DNA of 64,000 bases from Pedobacter frigidisoli (GTDB lineage: Bacteria > Bacteroidota > Bacteroidia > Sphingobacteriales > Sphingobacteriaceae): assembly GCF_004331675.1 (NCBI RefSeq), contig NZ_SJSN01000002.1, positions 1 through 64,000 of the forward strand, written 5' to 3'. Of the stretch, positions 61,342 to 64,000 are shown in pieces. How positions within the stretch are numbered: the stretch's first letter is position 1; the number at the start of each line of letters is the position of its first letter. The notes under the pieces are model-generated. The model did no database searches, had not been told where the DNA came from, and saw only the letters and a list, made by a program, of their open reading frames with translations. The position numbers were made by a program, and so were the translations under genes.

Positions 61342-63192
61342 ATGAAAATTTTAATCAACATTTTAGTTGCTTCAATAGTATTTCCCTTAACACTATGGGC
61401 ACAAACAAATACTGTTAGTCGCGGCCATAGTCATAACGATTACCATCAAAATATTCCATTGTTGCAGGCTTACTATTCTGGAATGGGCTCTGTAGAGGCA
61501 GATGTTTTTTTAAAGAACGGCGAACTCTTTGTAGCACACGAAAGTGCAGAGATTAAAGCAAGCCGAACTTTAACCAAGTTGTATCTATTACCGCTTGCTT
61601 CCTTGTTTAAAGAAAATGGCAATCAGGCCTTTAAAAACAGCAACCAAAAGCTTCAATTGGTTATTGATATTAAGGAAGACCATTTGAATGTGCTCAATAA
61701 ACTCATTTCAGAATTGAAGCAATTTGGAGATGTATTTAATTCAATTACTAATTCTAATGTAATTAAAATTGTGATTAGTGGCGATATGCCTATACCGGCA
61801 AATTTTAAGAGTTGGCCAAATTATATTTATTTTGATGGCAGACCGGAAATCAAATATACACCTGAAGAGTTAAAGCGCATTGCAATGATAAGTCAGGATA
61901 TAAAGAAATATTCTGCTTGGAATGGAAAAGGGATGCCAACTCCAACAGATTTAGCTAAACTGAAGAAAGTTGTTGATGATGCGCACCAGGCCGGCAAACC
62001 GTTTAGGTTTTGGGCAACAGTGGATAACGCTAATACCTGGATTGTGCTAAGTCGTTTAGGTGCCGATTGGATAAATACCGACCATCCTGCGCAGCTGGCT
62101 GAATTTTATTCACATCAGGAGAAGTTAACCTATACTAACCCTAATCCGTATCCGGTTTACACGCCGAATTATAAATCTGATGGCATAAATAAAAAGGTTA
62201 AGAATGTAATTTTATTAATTGGCGATGGAATGGGGCTTGCACAAATTCATGCAGGGTTGGTTGCTAATCATGGAGATTTAAATATCAGTAGAATTAAGAA
62301 TATTGGTTTTTCGCAAACGGCTGCTGCAAATTCAGATAATACGGATTCTGCTGCAGGAGCTACAGCAATGGCGACTGGAGAGAAAACTAACAACCGTTAT
62401 ATCGGCATGGGAACCGATAATAAAAACAGGACAAACCTTGTAGATACACTAAGTGGCTTTGGTATTAAGAGTGGCATTATCAGTGTTGGCGATATTACTG
62501 ATGCCACACCAGCTGCTTTTTATTCACACCAAACCGAGCGAACAATGAGTAATGAAATTGCAGCTGATTTGCTAACATCCAAAACAGATATTTTAGTTGG
62601 CTCAAATCAAACAGCTTTTTTAAGTAATAAAAAAGATGCTGGCCTAATGGATAAATTAATAAAATCGGGCTTTACGCTGAACAAGAATTTTGCAGATTTT
62701 TCTAAACAAACCTCTGGCAAACAATTGGTTTTGATGGAGAATGATGAAACTCGCTCCATGTTGAAAGGTCGCGGAGATATTTTAAGGCAATCTCTCTTAA
62801 AAAGCGTTGAAATACTTAATAAAAACCCCAAAGGGTTTTTCATAATGGCAGAAGGTGCACAAATAGATCACGGAGGGCATTCGAATGATTTGCCTTATGT
62901 AGTTACTGAGATGCATGATTTCGATAAAACGATTGAATCTGCATTACGTTTTGCTGATCAAAACGAAGAGACACTGGTAATCATCACCGCAGACCATGAA
63001 ACAGGGGGCTTGACCCTTTTGGATGCTGAAACCAAGAGCGGAAAAATTACTGGCCATTTTAGTACCGATGATCACACCAATATTATGGTGCCAGTATTTG
63101 CATATGGTCCACAATCTGGCGAATTCCGAGGGATGTATCCAAATACAGATATCTTTAAGAAGATAATGATGCTTCTAACGAAATCTAAATAG
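61342..63192 (+). CDS. Fusion of a PLC/GDPD-like domain with alkaline phosphatase
   Basis: A 616-residue exported two-domain enzyme. The signal peptide covers about 1-20. Residues 25-255 are an AIM6-like PLC/GDPD TIM-barrel domain with HSHNDYH (about 31-37) and EADVF, paralogous to the free-standing protein at 10244-10981. From about 280 an alkaline phosphatase follows, with LIGDGMGLAQ (about 292), the nucleophile in TDSAAGATAMATG (about 334-346), DATPAAFYSH, AEGAQIDHGGH (about 503-513) and the canonical ADHETGG (about 550-556). The domain order suggests diester cleavage followed by release of phosphate in one chain. It has its own promoter-like sequence. Confidence 0.9.
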   Translation: MKILINILVASIVFPLTLWAQTNTVSRGHSHNDYHQNIPLLQAYYSGMGSVEADVFLKNGELFVAHESAEIKASRTLTKLYLLPLASLFKENGNQAFKNSNQKLQLVIDIKEDHLNVLNKLISELKQFGDVFNSITNSNVIKIVISGDMPIPANFKSWPNYIYFDGRPEIKYTPEELKRIAMISQDIKKYSAWNGKGMPTPTDLAKLKKVVDDAHQAGKPFRFWATVDNANTWIVLSRLGADWINTDHPAQLAEFYSHQEKLTYTNPNPYPVYTPNYKSDGINKKVKNVILLIGDGMGLAQIHAGLVANHGDLNISRIKNIGFSQTAAANSDNTDSAAGATAMATGEKTNNRYIGMGTDNKNRTNLVDTLSGFGIKSGIISVGDITDATPAAFYSHQTERTMSNEIAADLLTSKTDILVGSNQTAFLSNKKDAGLMDKLIKSGFTLNKNFADFSKQTSGKQLVLMENDETRSMLKGRGDILRQSLLKSVEILNKNPKGFFIMAEGAQIDHGGHSNDLPYVVTEMHDFDKTIESALRFADQNEETLVIITADHETGGLTLLDAETKSGKITGHFSTDDHTNIMVPVFAYGPQSGEFRGMYPNTDIFKKIMMLLTKSK

Positions 63193-63622
63193 TCCATCAA
63201 ATTCATATTTGAAGATACCCGATTCTAAAATTAAATACACAGTACGTTTTCCAACAAATGCCTATTTTACCTCAAATTTAGGTTGTGAAAAGCTTCGGGC
63301 ATCTCATAAAGTTAAACTGAAAACATTCCAGTTTTGCATAAGGAATATTATCATTTATTTACACAAACACAATAACGAACGTTCTTGGTTTATAAAGTCT
63401 ATCTGCTGATATAGATTTTTTAGTGGGTTAATGATCATTATACATCTTTATGGCCTCGGTTTTTTTTAAGAATTCTCTTTTATAAAAGATGTTTATTTTA
63501 GCTTATTGTTGATAAATGTCAATTATAGAGGTGCTTTTTGCTCTTCAGTTTTAAACTCGCTTGTAAAAAAGGGTGTGATTTGTGATATTGCGCTTCATTC
63601 AACTAAGCTAAATTATCCCATT
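63193..63622. other. Spacer without a supported gene
   Basis: A 66-codon frame at 63209-63409 begins with TTG and shows no domain or conservation signs. I see no terminator of quality after the phosphatase fusion gene. Confidence 0.4.
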
Positions 63623-63874
63623 ATGCCAGTCTCTCAACACGGAAAATTTGTTCGCGTACAAAACACCTATATTAAAATTGATAGTATTGTAATTGTAAGG
63701 CCAAAGGATTTGGTTCAATATGATCATGAAGATCGAATATTAAGCAAGGATTTTCCAGAGATACACATTGAAACTACAAAAGGCTCGTTTCCGTTTTTAT
63801 TTCAAGAATTCGATCAACGGGATCTAGCGTTAGATACACTCTTAGGCATCATAACAAATTCAGAAGATCTTTAG
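63623..63874 (+). CDS. Small uncharacterised protein (83 residues)
   Basis: A soluble 83-residue protein that I cannot assign. The order of segments (IKIDSIVIVRPKDLVQYDHEDR, then HIETTKGSFPFLFQEF, then a helix near the C-terminus) recalls the beta-rich recognition domains of LytTR-like proteins in size only. The open frame reaches upstream to 63506, but the ATG at 63623 gives a compact domain. No partner gene lies within the window. Confidence 0.5.
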   Translation: MPVSQHGKFVRVQNTYIKIDSIVIVRPKDLVQYDHEDRILSKDFPEIHIETTKGSFPFLFQEFDQRDLALDTLLGIITNSEDL

Positions 63875-64000
63875 CTGAATTACTACTATCAGTTGTATTT
63901 TAAGTTTATTTATTCTTAACATATCAGCACCAACAACTCCAAATACTAAACCGGTTTGGCAACAATTTAGAGCCAATCCTTGTTATGGGTTAAATGCCGA
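63875..64000. other. Right edge, no feature
   Basis: AT-rich sequence after the last small gene. Nothing recognisable reaches the end of the window. Confidence 0.4.

Noticed and set aside
63209..63409. 66-codon open frame
   Set aside because: Starts with TTG and has no domain or signal; more likely a chance frame in a spacer.

Overview
The window is an AT-rich chromosomal segment from a member of the Bacteroidota, most likely family Sphingobacteriaceae and Pedobacter-like. The inference rests on the fused MurF-alanine racemase gene, a SusC/SusD pair, the DUF2851 and DUF502 genes, promoters of the TTTG/TAnnTTTG type, the near absence of Shine-Dalgarno sequences, and intergenic repeats of a kind common in this group. 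No name can be proved from the sequence alone. Most of the window is ordinary core genome.

Left part (1-13.8 kb): the 3' end of an rRNA operon (23S end, 5S, terminator); a tRNA-Leu(UAA)/tRNA-Gly(GCC) block present twice as a recent 273-bp duplication; recX; murF-alr; a DUF502 membrane protein; a sodium:solute symporter with a LOG-family hydrolase; recR with a PLC-like esterase; an SDR enzyme; an alpha/beta hydrolase; and a KirBac potassium channel. Middle (13.8-44 kb): a trp operon (trpD-F-B-A, without trpE, trpG and trpC) headed by a Trp-codon leader peptide and terminator; a TetR-regulated RND efflux operon; sppA, folK, an orphan Hpt protein, pssA, rho and pyrF; a small antitoxin-like gene followed by a frameshifted toxin-like gene; ftsK and lolA; a metallo-beta-lactamase-fold hydrolase; and tRNA-Leu(GAG).

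Right part (44-63.2 kb): a group of genes that reads as a phosphorus-scavenging region. On the minus strand are an outer-membrane protein with a beta-propeller/phosphoesterase, tandem Usp, a PiT phosphate transporter, an esterase and an SGNH hydrolase. On the plus strand SusC and SusD are followed directly by a PI-PLC-C1-like enzyme, an alkaline phosphatase, a PHP-type metallohydrolase and a second alkaline phosphatase fused to a PLC/GDPD-like domain. The gene set suggests uptake and dephosphorylation of phosphodiesters or phospholipid head groups rather than glycans.

The most notable non-coding signals are: a ribosome-mediated trp attenuator (17-codon leader with three consecutive Trp codons, adjoining hairpin, terminator) separated from trpD by a tandemly duplicated repeat; at least four families of dispersed intergenic repeats, one with a hairpin whose two arms change length together; three copies of a TTAACAGTGTTAA-like palindrome at the efflux operon; and several genes whose TAnnTTTG element lies only 4-5 bases before the start codon, suggesting leaderless or nearly leaderless transcripts. 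Two genes (a GNAT acetyltransferase and the toxin-like gene) appear to be broken by single-base frameshifts.
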